In this document: piece after piece, positions 15,073 through 29,483 of the stretch
Position numbering within the stretch: the first letter of the stretch is position 1
Layout: each line of letters begins with the position of its first letter
Assembly: GCF_003945595.2 (NCBI RefSeq)
Contig: NW_024104525.1
Coordinates: 157,989-221,988 of the forward strand
DNA from: Pipra filicauda
Taxonomy: Eukaryota > Chordata > Aves > Passeriformes > Pipridae
Reading direction: 5' to 3'
DNA length: 64,000 bases
Translations under genes and position numbers: made by a program
Notes under the pieces: generated by a model
The model's input: the letters and a program-made list of their open reading frames with translations, nothing else
What the model was told of the DNA's origin: nothing
Database searches by the model: none

Positions 15073-15160
15073 CTTCTATTTCAGTCCAGTTGTAACAGCA
15101 ACTTCTGCTATAGGTATTTTCAAGCGCTGGGCTATATAAAGAAGTTCCACGTCAAACGCC
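15073..15160 (-). pseudogene. ALG5: ALG5 pseudogene exon 10 with 2-nt insertion
   Basis: The exon reads AFDVELLYIAQRLKIPIAEV, matching human AFDVELLYIAQFFKIPIAEI. It then has two extra bases (ACAAC for AAC) in the codons for VNWTEIEG near 15091-15097, giving 88 nt in place of 86 and an in-frame TAG. Splice sites (CTTCAG, GTAAGC) are intact. Confidence 0.92.
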
Positions 15161-18100
15161 CTGAAGAAGAAAAGGAAATAGAAAATACAGTCACACTTAT
15201 TTCTAGAAGAAAGACAGCGGCAATGTTAATTAAATCCCTTGCCTGATTTAATTAGTATCAAGCGCATAACTGAACCAATTGTTCCATTTTACGCAGTTGA
15301 TATCAGTGCTCTACAGGTCAGATGCACATGGAAGGGAAATTTATTTCTGACTGAAAATCTCAGAACACAGGCAATATACCATATTACAACATAGTAACAT
15401 AGTAACAACAACACTTCACTGCATTCTGTTTTTGAAAGTATAGGTCATGCTGTATTCAGACCACTGCTCGCTTTTCATTGCGGCCACTATCGTGGTTTAA
15501 ACATTTTTAAAGACATGAAGACCAAGCAGTCAAACATACAGGGTCATTCCACATCTTTAGGAGTTTCATCAAAGGGGACAACTACCTGCTGTGGCTTTAC
15601 GCCAATTTGATGATCTCTCCTTGTACTTTCTAAGTCAAGAAACTCAAGGCAGCAGCACAGAAGTGAGAAATTACCTAAGTTACTGTGCATAACAAAACCT
15701 GAACAACAGTTTTACTTTATCCAGTGACCATTTAAAGCACAACACAGAAACCCTCTTGAGACACTTGTGTTTTTTGCTGGCACAATTTTTTGCAGGTTGT
15801 GCAGCAAAATGAACTGGGGAAGTGATCCTGCTGTAAATCAGCTGCCCCTTTCTGCCCACTTTGTCCAAAATATACCTCAATCCTCTCAGTTCTCTGCACA
15901 GAGAATTGTTTGTGTGTTTCATTGTTGCAACTGCATGCTCAAATGGGCCTTCTGGACCCGAAGCACTGAAGCTTTTGATATCAGACAAGTAGCTTAGCAT
16001 CTTGTAATGCTCATGTAAAAATCAGCATATGAAACTGCCAGTAGCTACTATTGACAAGGGTGAATGCAAATCACAATTATGAAGATTCTGGTGATTTTTG
16101 TTAAATTTCTTAGATTTACTGACTGCTAGGTCTATTTTTTTTTCCTCTTTGTAGTCTTTGAATGTCACTAGGGATGTTCTTGTTCCTTCAATGAGTTTTA
16201 ATAACTGGAATTTAAGCTAAACAGTCCCCCATTCCCCTCAGTAAGCAGCTTTTTAAAATACTAGTCCCTATTGGAAAAAAACCGTCAATGGCCTTCCACA
16301 TGTAGTTTCCACTAGATTTAAAATATATTCAAATATAGAGGTTTTGGTTTTTTTTCCCCAGAAAACTAAACCTTGAAGGTTAAGGAACTGGAAACATTTT
16401 AGCCAAGCTGTTGGTAAGATTCCCAGTTTGAAGTCAAGGGAACAGATGTTCAAGGCCAGCTTACAGAGCAGTCTTGAAAATGCAGCTGTGAGGCAGTCAA
16501 GTACGATTCAACATTAGTCCACATTTTCTCTCAGTAACTTCTCAAGTTTAGATTCTCCTTAAATTCTCATTGCTAAGTCCAAGACATTTTTCTTTTAAAG
16601 TGAAAAAACACCTTCTCTTACTGGAGAAAATGTATGCAAAAAACCCCCACATTACTCATTCATGCTTCAAGGGTTGCTTGAATTCAAGTCATTGGTAATT
16701 CCATTTAACATTACAGAAAGGGTAGAAAGAGACAGACAGGTGATCAAGAGCAGGCACAGAGTCATACTTTAGCAGGCTGCTAGCCAAGTTCAGATGTTAC
16801 TTCCTTCTACCTCAAACCACCCTTTCCTTTTTAGCAGTGTATTTCTACTAAACTATTAATGAATGCAACAACAGCAGTCAACTTTGAAATGTGCTGCAAA
16901 GGCAGCATAAACAAATGTTATCTACAGAGACTACGCTTACTGTGTATGGAGAGTTTAGAGCTATTTTCTAAATTTGATTTTGATCGGACACAGACCTTTT
17001 AATTGTCACCAAAACAGTTACAGGAATACATTTTTTTTTCCTTGGTGAATTGAATCTGCTCAAAGCAGCCTTGCCATTTTACTGCTTTCTTTAAATGAGG
17101 GCTGAATATTATTTCATTAATTACGCCACAGTCTCTTTTGCTGAAGTTATATTATTTAATTTTTTTGCTGACATTTTATGTTTGTAAGCCAAAACGTCCA
17201 TGTATTCACCTTTGAATGTTTATGAATCATGTGTATTAAGACTAAACCTAATTTTGTAATACTTACTACTTAAATGACTAAAAATCTTAAGAGACGCAGA
17301 ATAATTGTCTGATGAATTAGACTATATGAGCTCCTCTAAAAGTATTACTACATAAGGTATTAGCCTAGTGAACTGTTATTTGCAACAATTCCTGTGGACA
17401 ACTGATTACAGGAATGTCAGCATATACACCACAGAACAACAACATTAAATAGTTCTGTGAACTACAGCGCTCAAAGTAAAAGATTAAAAGTACAGAAATT
17501 AATCAGGTTGAACACTAATATTGTTACATGTGGTTGCCATTTGGGTAACAGTGAACATATCCCAAAATTAAAAAAAAACCTATTCAAAGCTGAAGGGAGA
17601 ATGACTTTAGTAGAATATCACTGGGGTATCTTTTTTCTTCCCTTTCCCCCACCACCCTTCAGTATACCAGAATAGTTAATCAGAGAATAAAGACCGCAGT
17701 ATGTTCAATACGCTGATAGCATTACATCCATACTGCAGATCACCAGACACAGATGGTATAGAAGAACCATACAGAAGCTTCCACAGCCAGGATTTAAGTG
17801 TGGGTATGTCACATGGAGCCTGTCCTAGAGGAGATCAAAGCCACACCAGTGGATGAGTCGGTGAGTGCGATTTGCCGGGAAGCCATTTGTGACTAGTTAA
17901 TATGAGACAAAAGCACTTTTAGACACAGCAAGGTATTACTCATACCATGTACTTCATCCTGCTGCAGAAACTGAAAGTAGGTGCCTCTTGGAAGAGGGAC
18001 ACACAGCTCAGAATACCTAAGTTTGGCTCCAGCCTGAATGAATTCAGGCTCCAAGCTAAGTTTAGATCCAAAATTTAGACACACAAAAATATATGGTGTG

Positions 18101-21100
18101 AACAATTTCCCCATCTATTTCTAACAGTGGCTCTATTATGTGTTAATTGACACTAATATGTAATGTGAAATAAAGAAAAATTTCTCCAGGTAGTTGTGTT
18201 TTGGTTAAGTTAAATTTAAGACAATGCTGGCTGAAATTCATTTGAACACCAAGTTGGTAGGTGTTTAATTGAATTCCATCCTTTTAAACTGAACCCTTAA
18301 AATGCTTGAGCTTATAAAATACGTATCCTGAAAAATTATTCTGTATTTTAAAATTGCACTAGGACTCTTCTTTTTTTCCTGGTCCTATATTATGAGTTTC
18401 AAAAAATAAATTCAGACCTTCAGTTATAAAGTTTTAACTGGAATTCAGGACTTTTGTACACTCATGATATGTTTTTCCAGTAAACTCTTACTGGGTAGAG
18501 AAAAATTCCAATAGTCAAAGAAGTCTGAGAATGAAACAAGATGTCAAATGGGTTAGTCTGCCAGCACTGCTCTAGCTAAACTGGGGCTTTTGAAAGTCCA
18601 CATATTTGTGTGCCAGGAGCAAGACTTTTTGTAAAACAAAAGAGACAAAGTTAAAATAGCAAAATGTTTTTGTGTTGATTACACATTAATAAACAATTCT
18701 ACGTGCCATGCAGAAAACCAGGAAAAAAAATCATTCCACTGCTTGTGTTGGTCTACAATGCCAAAGAAGTGGGAAAAAAATCCCTGTAGCAATATGAATG
18801 CTTATTTTTCTGTAATTTTTATATGGTGAGTCACATTTAGAGATTAGTGACAAACTGGATAAACAAATGTTAATTTTTTATATTGATCTTTCCAGTTTTC
18901 AAAGTGAAATAGCATGGCTTGTTCAGTGCACAAGGCAACTTTTATAGACAAAAGTAATAGCAACCATTTGATCTAACCAGTGATCTCCTGGCTTGGGTAA
19001 TATCATAATAAATTGCAACTTCACAAAAGTTTGTCAATCAAACCAGGACTAGAACTATGTTTTTTATCATTATTCCAGGTAGGACAGTAATCGCTGCTAT
19101 GTCTGGTTCTCCTAAGGATGGACGTTTTCTGGCTGGAAGGAAATTTATAATTTCGTTTGGTTGTCAGAAGAAAGCAATGATCAAATTTAGGATAGGAAAA
19201 TTCTGCCAGTGAGACCATTTAATTTTCCAATATTTCTCCTGTGCACCAAAATTTAACACAGTTACATTTCTCAAGTCAAGACTGTAGATGCAGAACTAGA
19301 CCTTCTTTTGTAGCCTGAAGTAATTACAACTGTCTCTGTTATGTTTTTATAATATCTCTTTTAATTTTCTTTTAAGTCTTAAATTAAAAAATGTGCTCCA
19401 TCCATTTCTGAAAAACAGATTAATGGTGTAATCAGATTCAGAACCTAAAACACAAAGCATATGCTCTCTGTTCAAAAGGTTGCTCTCATTTCAAACTAAT
19501 GTCAAAACACTGCTATTTAGAAAGTAAATTTCAAGAACGTTTGGTTTGCATTCATATATACAGAGCCAGCTCTCCAAAGAACAGTTAAACAAAAAGACAA
19601 TGAGAACACTCACTAAAAAGCTAGTTTAGGATTTAGGCATTACTACTTAATATTGAATATATAAACAGTTTGCAAAATCTATTGATTTTCAAATTCTTTC
19701 TAAACTTTAAGGGTAGATTAACAAAATATTCTAGGAAATATGTTGGTCTCTCTTTAAAAAGTGTTACATGATCCTTATTGCCATAATGATAAAACTGTAA
19801 TTTTTCCTTGTATACTTCAGTTTCCTTTCAAGATTTCCTAAATATAAGCAACTATAAATCAAATTCACCACAGCAAGAAGAAAAATGTGGTCTGTTTCCT
19901 AGTATTTTCAACATTAAAGAGGTGATATTGCCATCAATGTCCACTGGAATGGAAAACATGAAGAAAGCATAAAAAAGTGAAGGTCTAAGCAGGTAGGAAT
20001 TACTGGGTAGCTGATTTTATAGTAATTTTATATTAACATGAGTAAACACGTTTTGCATGAATTTTAGTCTAAATATTTGTTATGTGCTCACATAAGAATT
20101 CACCTAGCATTGTAGTACCCCAAAAAATCCAAGCATGACAAAACTTGAGCAGACAGGACAGATGATCTGGTTTTCGCAGAAGCCTCACATTCATTCCCTT
20201 CAACAGTTCACCACGTGCTCCAGTGCAGCAGCTGGGGAGCCCTCGACAGACTCAAGGACCAGGATGCTCTCAGATGGCTTTTATTCGATTAAATGATGCT
20301 TGTTTGTTGAATATTCTCCAGCACTCTCCATTATTCTCCATTATTCCCAGAACATCTGAGCTCTGACCATCCTGAACTGAACTCTTCTTTCAATATCTAA
20401 CAGAGCTGCACTTCACTTGTAGGATTTTAAGACTCCAAGAGAATCAAATAATTTCTTCAGATGTTGAATAGCTCCAGTGCAGTGATGCAGAGGCTGTAAC
20501 AAACCCAGCTTTCAGAGCCTTTTACCCAATATCAAGATAGTGGTTTCTCTGCAACTCATTCATACTGGTCTCAGTATGAATGTGTTGTTCTGTAACACAG
20601 CTGGGGACCCCACATTGTTCCAGGTTCCAGCAGAAATACAATACTGACGACTACTTCTTACTCTTATGTCTTCATACTCGTGGTAGGTACAGAACCTCTA
20701 TGACACAATATCTAACCAGTTTTTATTTTCCTTTTTACACATGTTATGCAATGGAAAGGTATTAGGGGCCAGATTTGTTTAAAAGAAAAGGTTTCCACTA
20801 CTGGCCTATTTCTGATTCTTACATAATTACATACAAAAGTATCTATGGAAGATCTGTGGGATGACTATTTGATGTCCCTATCTAATTTCCAACTGCAATT
20901 ATTGCACTTGTTTGTACAACACTGACATTTAAGTTAGGACTATAATTTCTTTTAATTTATCCATTCTCCCCATATCCCCCATATCTCCCCATGTCCCAGT
21001 TTATTTCCAGGTCTTATAAATATTAACTGGGAAAGGGACAGTACTCAGTTTTGTCCACTGACAAGTTATCTTCCAGTTGCACATGCTAAATGACTAGCTG

Positions 21101-23007
21101 TGAAGCTGGTAAGTACCTTTTGAATCCTTATTGTAGTTTTTTTTTCTTCAGCGGTGGCAATAATCTGAGTTTCTCTCCTCTAAGAGGGTTTAGTTTCCAC
21201 AAAACTTGCCAAAGCTTTTGATCTTCAAATCTCTACTGTTCTGCCAGATTTGGTTTAAATTAGCCAATAAACATGAAATTGAAAGCAGAGAAACACAGAA
21301 ACTGTTGATGGACAGATGAAGATATAACCAGACAATATATTTCCTGTTTTAGCAGAAAATTAAACCAAACTAAAAAAACCCAAACAAACTATTGTTGTTT
21401 TAGGCAAATTTGTGACTTGGAATTATCTGAAGAGCTTCTTTATTGGAAGAATTTGTGTTATTCTTTCCTTGACAAACAAAACAAACATTCCTCTTCACTA
21501 ACCAGTACATTTTTGATAAATAAGGGATTAGTTTTTGGATTACTGTAAATAAAAGTGCAAGACTAGAAGGCCAATTTTATAGCAGTACATACAAGGCGCA
21601 ATGAATTAAGATATGAAAATCCAGTGTGTTACACATCAACAATATAATTACTATAAGTCAGCAATATCCTTTTTTCATTGCCTCTATTCCCAGATAATGG
21701 GGTACAGCACATTTATTTTTACTCTTTCATTCCTTTGGTGCTACAAAATTGAAGCGGCAGAAGAAAACTTGCTAAGATTTTTTCTGTAGAAAACACTTTA
21801 TATAATCAGTAAGTGCAATTAGAATCTTCAGTTTGAAAAAAATAAAATTTAAGATTGCATTTTTACAGCTTAAACTTATTATCCTCATTTATTTCTTTCA
21901 GTTTTCTTCTTGAAGAACTTAATTTATAAAGTGAAGTTAAATAGGGCAATTTTGGGATGTGCACTTCTGGACCTCACATATGTGTTTAACCATCTATTTA
22001 GAAAATCCCTCTATGTGAAATTTACAGAACTTTACAGATCAAGTTTGGGTTTGGAGATAACAGCACAAATCATACTTCTGGCTCAGCTATAGTTTCCTTT
22101 AGAGCAATATGCAAACCACTTGGGTAGAAAAGTGAGACAAAGTGATTTTCTGAACATCGACTGCTCACAGTTACAGATTCCATACAACAAGCTCTGTGTT
22201 CCACACTTGTGTGCCCAAACACTACATTCACAATTTCACTCTGGAGGAGCAATGTAGCTCAGCTATCACTGCCAAACCTCAACCTAAAACTAGATGTATT
22301 GGAATTCACTAGGCACTGTAGGTTTGCACTCATTTTTGTACGGGAACACTGTTCAGTAATTCTGTTCTCTGTCAGCAAGCAGTAGCCCACGAGAGATTTT
22401 CTTGAATGAAGACAACAGTTTGAAAATATTTGATTATACTTAATTAAACTATCCTTTTTAGCAACAATTTCGGTGCAGGAAATTTACAGAAATTATAGTA
22501 ATTGTGTGGAAACAGTGTTTCAGTCCCTTAACAGTACTCATGACTGTATCACTCATAAGGGAAATGTTCTAGCTAAATTACAACAAAAGCAGCTCTAAAA
22601 TAATTCAAAGAATATGAATCATCTTCTATTGTCTCAAACTAATGATATATATCAGTAATCCTCTCATCAAATATTTTAGCAAGAAAAGAAAAGAATAAGC
22701 ATTTGCTTTCACTTTGAGTCTTCAGCAATTACAAACATCAGATATTGATTCTAGGTAAAAGGTTTTGCTTAAGCAGTACTGAATTGTAAAGAACATAGAA
22801 TTTCTAGCAATTACCAGGATATTTGAACATAACAAGAAATCTAAGCTGCCATGCAAGCAGTACTACAATTGGTTAAACTGAGCAGCTAGGATTTATACAC
22901 AGACATGACATGCTTCATAGTAGCTGCAATACTAAAATTGCTTTTTCAAAACCATGTTCCATTATAAAAAAAAACCCCAACAACAACAAAAAAAATGAAC
23001 ATCTTGC

Positions 23008-23159
23008 CACTCTTCTATATGAAGAGTTGAGAAAGTCTGCAAGGCAGCTTCTCTGATTAGAAGTTTAAATCCTCACTGTGTGTCCCTGATCTCTTTGACA
23101 CAGAGAAACCAAACAAGGAAGTGGAACCTGTACATAAGACGAGTTGGAAAATGAGAGCG
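23008..23159 (-). pseudogene. ALG5: ALG5 pseudogene exon 9 with in-frame TGA
   Basis: The exon matches human RSYFRTLLMYGFHFLVWFLC and onward, reading RSHFPTRLMYRFHFLVWFLC then VKEIRDTQ, TGA at 23075-23073, then GFKLLIREAALQTFSTLHIE. The TGA sits where the family has Cys in TQCGFKL. Length (152 nt) and phase are otherwise as expected. The donor reads TG|GCAAGA, a GC in place of GT. Confidence 0.93.
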
Positions 23160-25949
23160 CTGTGGACAAAAGGCAGTAAGTAAGATGGTTTCATTTAAGT
23201 GATGAGTGAAGTGCTTGAACAGAGCTGTCTTACAGGACAATAATCCTGTTTTGTGACAGCTTTCGAAGTTTGTAAACTGTTTCTGTTTTGCACTGGAAGG
23301 GAAATAGAACATATCAATTGTTACAGTGAAACAAAATTACAGCTGAAAGGGAAAGACTTGCCAGTCAAGCACAGCCTAGGATAAGGGAAGTCCCAAGTTC
23401 TTTTTTTCTGCTTTCCCCAATTCACAGCAGTTTTTCACTTGAAAAAATGCTTTATTAAGTAAAGCAGGAACCTGCACCTGGATTTCAAATAATGAATGGG
23501 AAGACCACAGTATCTTCTGCACGATTCTTTGGGAATTCCCCAAGGAAAAGAAGAGTAAAGGAGGAAGAGCATGGCATGTTACACACTCTACTCCACTGGA
23601 CACTTACAAGCTATTTTTTCCCTCTGTCTAGTCCTCTTGTTTTTCTAAAAATTGGCTGAACAGATGCAATAAATTCAAAAGTTACCAAGACAGACAATGG
23701 ACAATAAGCCAGCAGGACACCATAAAGTGCTACTCCTAAGAATACACATTTAAATTAAACAGGTTCCAGCTGCTAGTCCAACACAAAAATTAAAAAAGTT
23801 TTTAATTATTAAAAAACCCAGATGGGAGCATCTCCTGTTATTTGTCACGCAACTTCTTTCATTCAAGACTGAATGATCTCCAGAGCTTGCACACACCATG
23901 TTAAGGCACTTAAGAGAACGCACCTTTTTGCAGTATACGATGGACCAAGTAAATATCAGGTCTTCAGTAAAGGCTACTGTGCAAGATAATATTTCATTTT
24001 ATATTTCCAGCAATGTTACACAGTCATCTCTTTTCTTCTTTTGCTTTCAGAGATATATTTTATGTTCCTGGTAAATGTTCTCCCAGCCTACTCTTTGGTT
24101 ACATTTTTGTTCTTGATGCAATAATCATGTGGATAAGTTTGTCCATGGACTCCAGAGGCTGGAGTTTGGATTTGCAGAGGTCGCTCTTAGTCTTTTTTCA
24201 AGACAGTTCCTAAGCAACCAGAACTCTGATCTACAAATCACTTCTGAACTCACTGCTGGTCTTAAGCTCAATTTAAGCGATTGTATCTAAGACTGCAAAC
24301 CAAGTATCATGTATAATCTTTAGGAGCCATCAATTTAACTGGTAAGCATCTCTGGGTGAAAAGAGATGCCTTCAAACCTAACAATTTAGAACCTCACTTG
24401 AAAAATGAGAAGATGCTCAGCTTATTATGCAACAGCCTTTGGCTTAAATTAAAATCCATAGGTTGTGCCTTTCAAAAAGTGCTCCAGTCCCAGGTTAATG
24501 GTGGATCTGGTGTGGCTTCTTTGGCTCTGTGACCAAGAACACAAGGCTGCCACTAGTGCCAAAAGGGAAGCGCTAAGAGGCTGCATGATTGTCAGACAGT
24601 GAAACTGTGCACTTACTTCACAAAGAGGCATTCCTGGTTATGATTATCACTCCTAAGACTATTTATACCTGTCATATTTTAGATTCATTAAAGTACATTA
24701 ACAATTCTGGAGGCAGAACAGAATTCTTGATGTCTTCAGACTGAATTTAAGGTGAAATTCTGGTCTCAATAAACCCTATACAGCTGCTTATCACAGCTTC
24801 ATTCTACCGTTTTAGATGCCACTAAGTACAGAGAAACATCCCAACATCTAAAAGACTATTCTGCAACTGTTTTATACCTATTGCACTACAGAATGGGTAT
24901 TTTCTTCCCATTGTAGTAGTCTTTCTGTCTTTTTGTTTCAGACTAGGGACAGCTGGATGACGAAATGAAATGGGCTACGTATTTCAAACAAATCAGTTCT
25001 ACCCAACCGGTCGGTGATTCCTTTATTAAAATCAGAAATATGTGGAGAAACAGGAAACAGAGCACAGACACATCCTAAAAATTGTACTTTTGTATTAAAA
25101 GATAAAAGTCCTCTCCCCTATGTAGCAAGACCTTCAAAGATGAAAAGAAATATGAGTGCACTGAAGAAAGTTTATCTGCATTCAGTACCTGATCATACAA
25201 TGAAGCATTTTTCCTGGGTTCAAATTTCTGAACATTACCAGTGTATCTTGCTTTGAACTTTTGTAACTATTTTAGTAGTTGTGTATATATTTTAGAATTA
25301 TTTCAAGTATTAAGCATCAGTATAAACAAAGCTTACTCATGAAAACATTCAACATGATGAGCACATCCAATGATGCTGAAAAAATGAGCCCAGCAACGTG
25401 TCTGTTGCAATACAAGTCCCATGCCTGTACTTTGTCAACTACTCTCTGCCAAGACATCAGAAAACCAGATGCAAGATAAGGTCATGCGCCTATGCATCAC
25501 TGTTTATTCCACAAGAGCCACACACAGAACAGTACTGTCTGTGTGTTCAAAACTCACAAATTTTACAATGAGTAATACAGAAAAATTACACCACTTTACC
25601 AAGAATTGAGATACTCTTTAAACAGTTGGCTGCTAATTATCCTTAAATCACTTTAAACAGGTTTCAAGATCTGCAGGTCAAGCTCTTGTACTGCAAGGGA
25701 ATCAGTAATAAATGAACTCATTTTCCTTCCATTCTAGCCCCAGTACTGGTTACTAGTTACCAGTTTTATCAGGGTTTAGAGGTTCTGTTCGTGACATGTT
25801 CTCAACTCAAAAAATTAAATCTATAAATTGGAACACTGACTGAAACAAGTACAAAGTGCCTGAAATCCAGAACACATCCTCTGTATATGATGGACCACAA
25901 TCTACACTTATTACAATCTTTTCCTTATTTTTAGCTTCCATTCTTTTAC

Positions 25950-26022
25950 AAATATTGATTCTTTAATTGCAAAAACTGTAGAGCAGATAAGCTCTAGAAC
26001 CACAGGAAATAGCCATTTGGTT
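25950..26022 (-). pseudogene. ALG5: ALG5 pseudogene exon 8 with net 13-nt insertion
   Basis: After acceptor TATACAG the exon reads NQMAISCGSRAYL, matching human NQMAIACGSRAHL. Unrelated bases follow, and then AAAGAATCAATA (KESI of the family) resumes before a GTAAAA donor. The exon is 73 nt where 60 are expected, so the insertion shifts the frame and a TAA follows. Confidence 0.8.
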
Positions 26023-27241
26023 CTGTATAGGAATATAAATTAAGAAGTTATTACTTAAACTAGTATTTCAGAATCAGTGGAATCTTGTATTGAGATATAA
26101 AAACCTCAAAGTACTATACTTTTCTGCTTCTTCTAGCTGCACTTCTTCTACTGCTACATTCTGAGCCTAAATCAGTCTTTTCTACAGTTTACAGATAATC
26201 TAAAGTTTATTACAGTTTGCATATGGTGCGTACAAATTACTTCAATTTATTCAGGTTTGGTTTAGCTTACACTGTTTACTGTATGAATACAGTATATATA
26301 TTCAACAGCACAGATAAGCATGCAGCATTCCTAGGAACTGAATGTTTTCCTTAAATATTGTGCAATGGAAGGGTAACAGAATGAAGTACTTGTTGCACTG
26401 ATGTACCTTCAAACAAATAAAATGCCATGGTGTTAGAAAAACACATAACCTCAAATTAAATAAATGCAACGAAAATGAAAGGTTTAGCATTGTTCTCGTG
26501 CTACTATTTCTCACATAAAATCTCTCAAATATACAGCTGCTGCTGCCCTCGTAGCAAAAAGCAAAAAGCTGCCTGTTGGCTCCTGTACTTGCGCTTCTGA
26601 ACTCACAGGCACATCCCTTGCAGCTCTGGCTGGAAGCTTGCACATCACTTCTGGCACTCTGGGAAACTAGCTACAAGTACCTCACTCTCATGTGTTTAAG
26701 CAGAAAATAAACCTCTGTTCTTTCAAGTCAAGCCCTCAAAAAAGAATGACTATCCAGGGAGGTGTTCTTGTTCCACAGGTTTTTGAATTTTTATGTACAA
26801 TAAAAGTTCTTCCAAACACTGTCATTTAACTAAGGACCCTGAGAAAAGAAAACCTCTTTAAAAGAAGGTGAAATTAAGATGCATCCTTAAAGGTATAGAG
26901 GATGACATCAGATAAAATGAAAATGCAAAACAGTTAACAAAGAAAACTAAGTAGGCAACACATGGTATTTACACAGAACAGAACAACTTCAAAGAAGTTA
27001 AAGGAAGGATAAATAGAGCATTCTGTACTGTATTGAAGTAGGCCCACTGGATGCAAAGCAGTTAAGAACTCTTAAGTGGAAGCTCTTTCTGACCGCCCAT
27101 TCTTGAGGCTTCTAAGCTTACACCTAGGTCTTCAGACTTACACCTACATCTTCAGCTGGATTTCAATAAAGTTGAAGAGAATTACAAAGGTCAATCTCTG
27201 TGCATGTGTATTAAACTAAAGCCATGAGAATTTATACTCAC

Positions 27242-27355
27242 AGGCCATGGCTGGAGATGTTTTAGACCTTCTTCTACTTTTTCAATATCTGCAAATTTTG
27301 TAGCTCCATCTGCATCAGCCATAAGAATTTTTTTCCCCCGAGAACTAAAGACACC
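27242..27355 (-). pseudogene. ALG5: ALG5 pseudogene exon 7 (DXD motif exon)
   Basis: A 114-nt exon encodes GVFSSRGKKILMADADGATK and then FADIEKVEEGLKHLQPWP in one open frame. The ADADGATKF block carries the DXD-type motif that binds the metal and UDP-sugar in this family. Acceptor TTGGAG and donor GTGAGT are usable. Confidence 0.92.
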
Positions 27356-28939
27356 CTCCAATGAAAATAGTCAATAAAAATCAACAATTTTGAAATCAGT
27401 ATTTGTCATAAGCTATATGCAAAAGACTCCAAAAACCTAATATAGTAACAAGAACAGTGATATCTCACAGATTCAACACAACAAGTGAGTCAATATTCTG
27501 CTACTAACCACAATCTACCAACTTATAATAACATCTAGAGACTTTACACACTGTGTGGTGTCCCACAGTGACACACAATCCATGAACACAAAAGGCTAAC
27601 AATCCCTCTGAAGAGAAGGTTCCAAACTAAAAGCTTCACAAACCAAAATCTAAAAGTCAACAAGTTGCTACAGTCAGCTGTAGAAGGGAGCACAAGAAGC
27701 AGTGATTAGCAGCTGCCACTGCACTGAATGGCTTTTCTTTGTCATTTCAGCTATGGAAAGGAAGATGCAGAGGTAGTTTTTCCCAACACTGTTTCAAAAG
27801 AATTCAACAGCTATTTCTCAAAACTAATTTAAGATTCAGTCTTAAGTCACAGTCTCACTGCAAAACGTTTGTGATGCACAGGTCTCACAGCTTGTTTTGC
27901 CATATTCTTGGTCAGAAAAATTTCACAATTTTTGAAGGGGTCCAGACAGGAAAACAATTAGCAGTGGGTTTGACCGAAGTACTGTCACAACCAAGCATGT
28001 GTGAGTTTGGAAAACCCTGTCAAGGAAGTAGTTGTATACACATCCACTCTGCACTGCAAAAGTGTATCACACAGAGAATTTTCTCCTTCTCTTGAAATAA
28101 CATCAGAAGTATATACTTTACAAAAGTCCCATATGTTCTAATATAACATTCTCTCCATTTCCTATATTTACTCATTTTTCATAAAAAAAATAAAATGGAC
28201 ACATTAAAGATAGAGCATAAAATACAGATAAAGACAAGTCACTGATAACTCACAGATGATACTACTCTTTTTCGTAAAAGTAAAGTGTTATTCATCTTAG
28301 GAAAAAATATTCCTTCAAAATGTCTAATAGCTGTTTTATTTTTAGGACAACATGATTTCAGGATAATGTCTATGTGAAAGCATAAATTGTGCTGTTTCTG
28401 CTATTGAGTGTGGGTGATGACAGTGGGCTTCAGTAGAAACAAACTTTGCTGGATGAGAATGCTTCTTTATTAGCCATTTTAAAAAACACATCTATGACCT
28501 GAAGAACAAAGTTTGCAAATTTGGCTGTATTTTGTCTACAAAAAGTTAACTTTAATCTGTAACAGTTTGGTTGTTTTTTTTTTTTGGTTGGCTTTTATAA
28601 ACACAAGTCTATTTCTAAGTGGAACTAACATGAATATGAAATTCAAGGGTTTTTTTACCCTTTGAAATCTCATACAAAAAAATGTCTTCATTATTCATCT
28701 TCCTGGCAAGAAAATACTGTTTCCAAGATCTCAAATAAGCTTATTTTGAAAAACAGGTTTTGCTTTAATTTATAGAATCTGTACTCAATTTTCTCATAAT
28801 CATTTTGTTAATGCATTGAATCAGCACAAGTTTATCTTCTGTATATTTGGTGGTTCAAACAGAGAAGGAGATGAAAGTATCTATTACCATGCTGATTGCT
28901 TCTCCTTTCCCTTGATTTTTTACCGAAGAAAGCACTTAC

Positions 28940-28980
28940 ACTTTGTCACTTCCATATTTCTTGCAGTACTCCATTGCAAC
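28940..28980 (-). pseudogene. ALG5: ALG5 pseudogene exon 5
   Basis: A 41-nt exon between TGTCAG and GTAAGT encodes VAMEYCKKYGSDKV, matching human VAFKYCQKYGSDKV. The exon itself is intact. The next expected exon was not found downstream on this strand; an AT-rich stretch near 28147-28185 is only a weak candidate for its remains. Confidence 0.88.
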
Positions 28981-29483
28981 CTGACAGACGCACAAAAAAC
29001 CACCATAAAACAAACCCAGGAATCAAGGTAGAAGTTTACATTTGCTCACCTTTTAAAACAAAATAAATTAACAGCACAGAGGTATAACCACTTCAGTCAG
29101 CACAAATACATTGCCAGTGTTCGCTGGAGTCTGTTCGGGAAAATAAAAACTAGTTCACAGTCAAAACAAGAAGACTGAAGAAACCAGTCATGTTCAAAAG
29201 AACAGGATACTCCAAACCCCATTCTCCCACCTCCAAAAACCTCAAACCTAATTTAACTTATACTATTACAGACCTTTTATATTAACACCAATAGTTAATA
29301 AAATAAATATAATTTTCTACTACAGTCACCTATTTATCACTTGTCTTGCTGCTGTTTGTGGTTTTAAAGAAAAATTCGCATTGATCTAAAATCCCATTCA
29401 CACTGCAAAGATCTGCAGATTTTGTTCCATGCTGTGAGGAAGAGAAAGCATGAATTTTCTCATTTTAATTTTTTCTAAAGGTT

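Noticed and set aside
27739..28095. 118-codon plus-strand open frame inside an ALG5 intron
   Set aside because: No recognisable domain and low-quality composition; likely chance.
28147..28185. Possible remains of the missing ALG5 exon 6
   Set aside because: A few bases resemble the NRGKGG codons on the minus strand, but gaps are needed and no splice sites remain; too weak to call.
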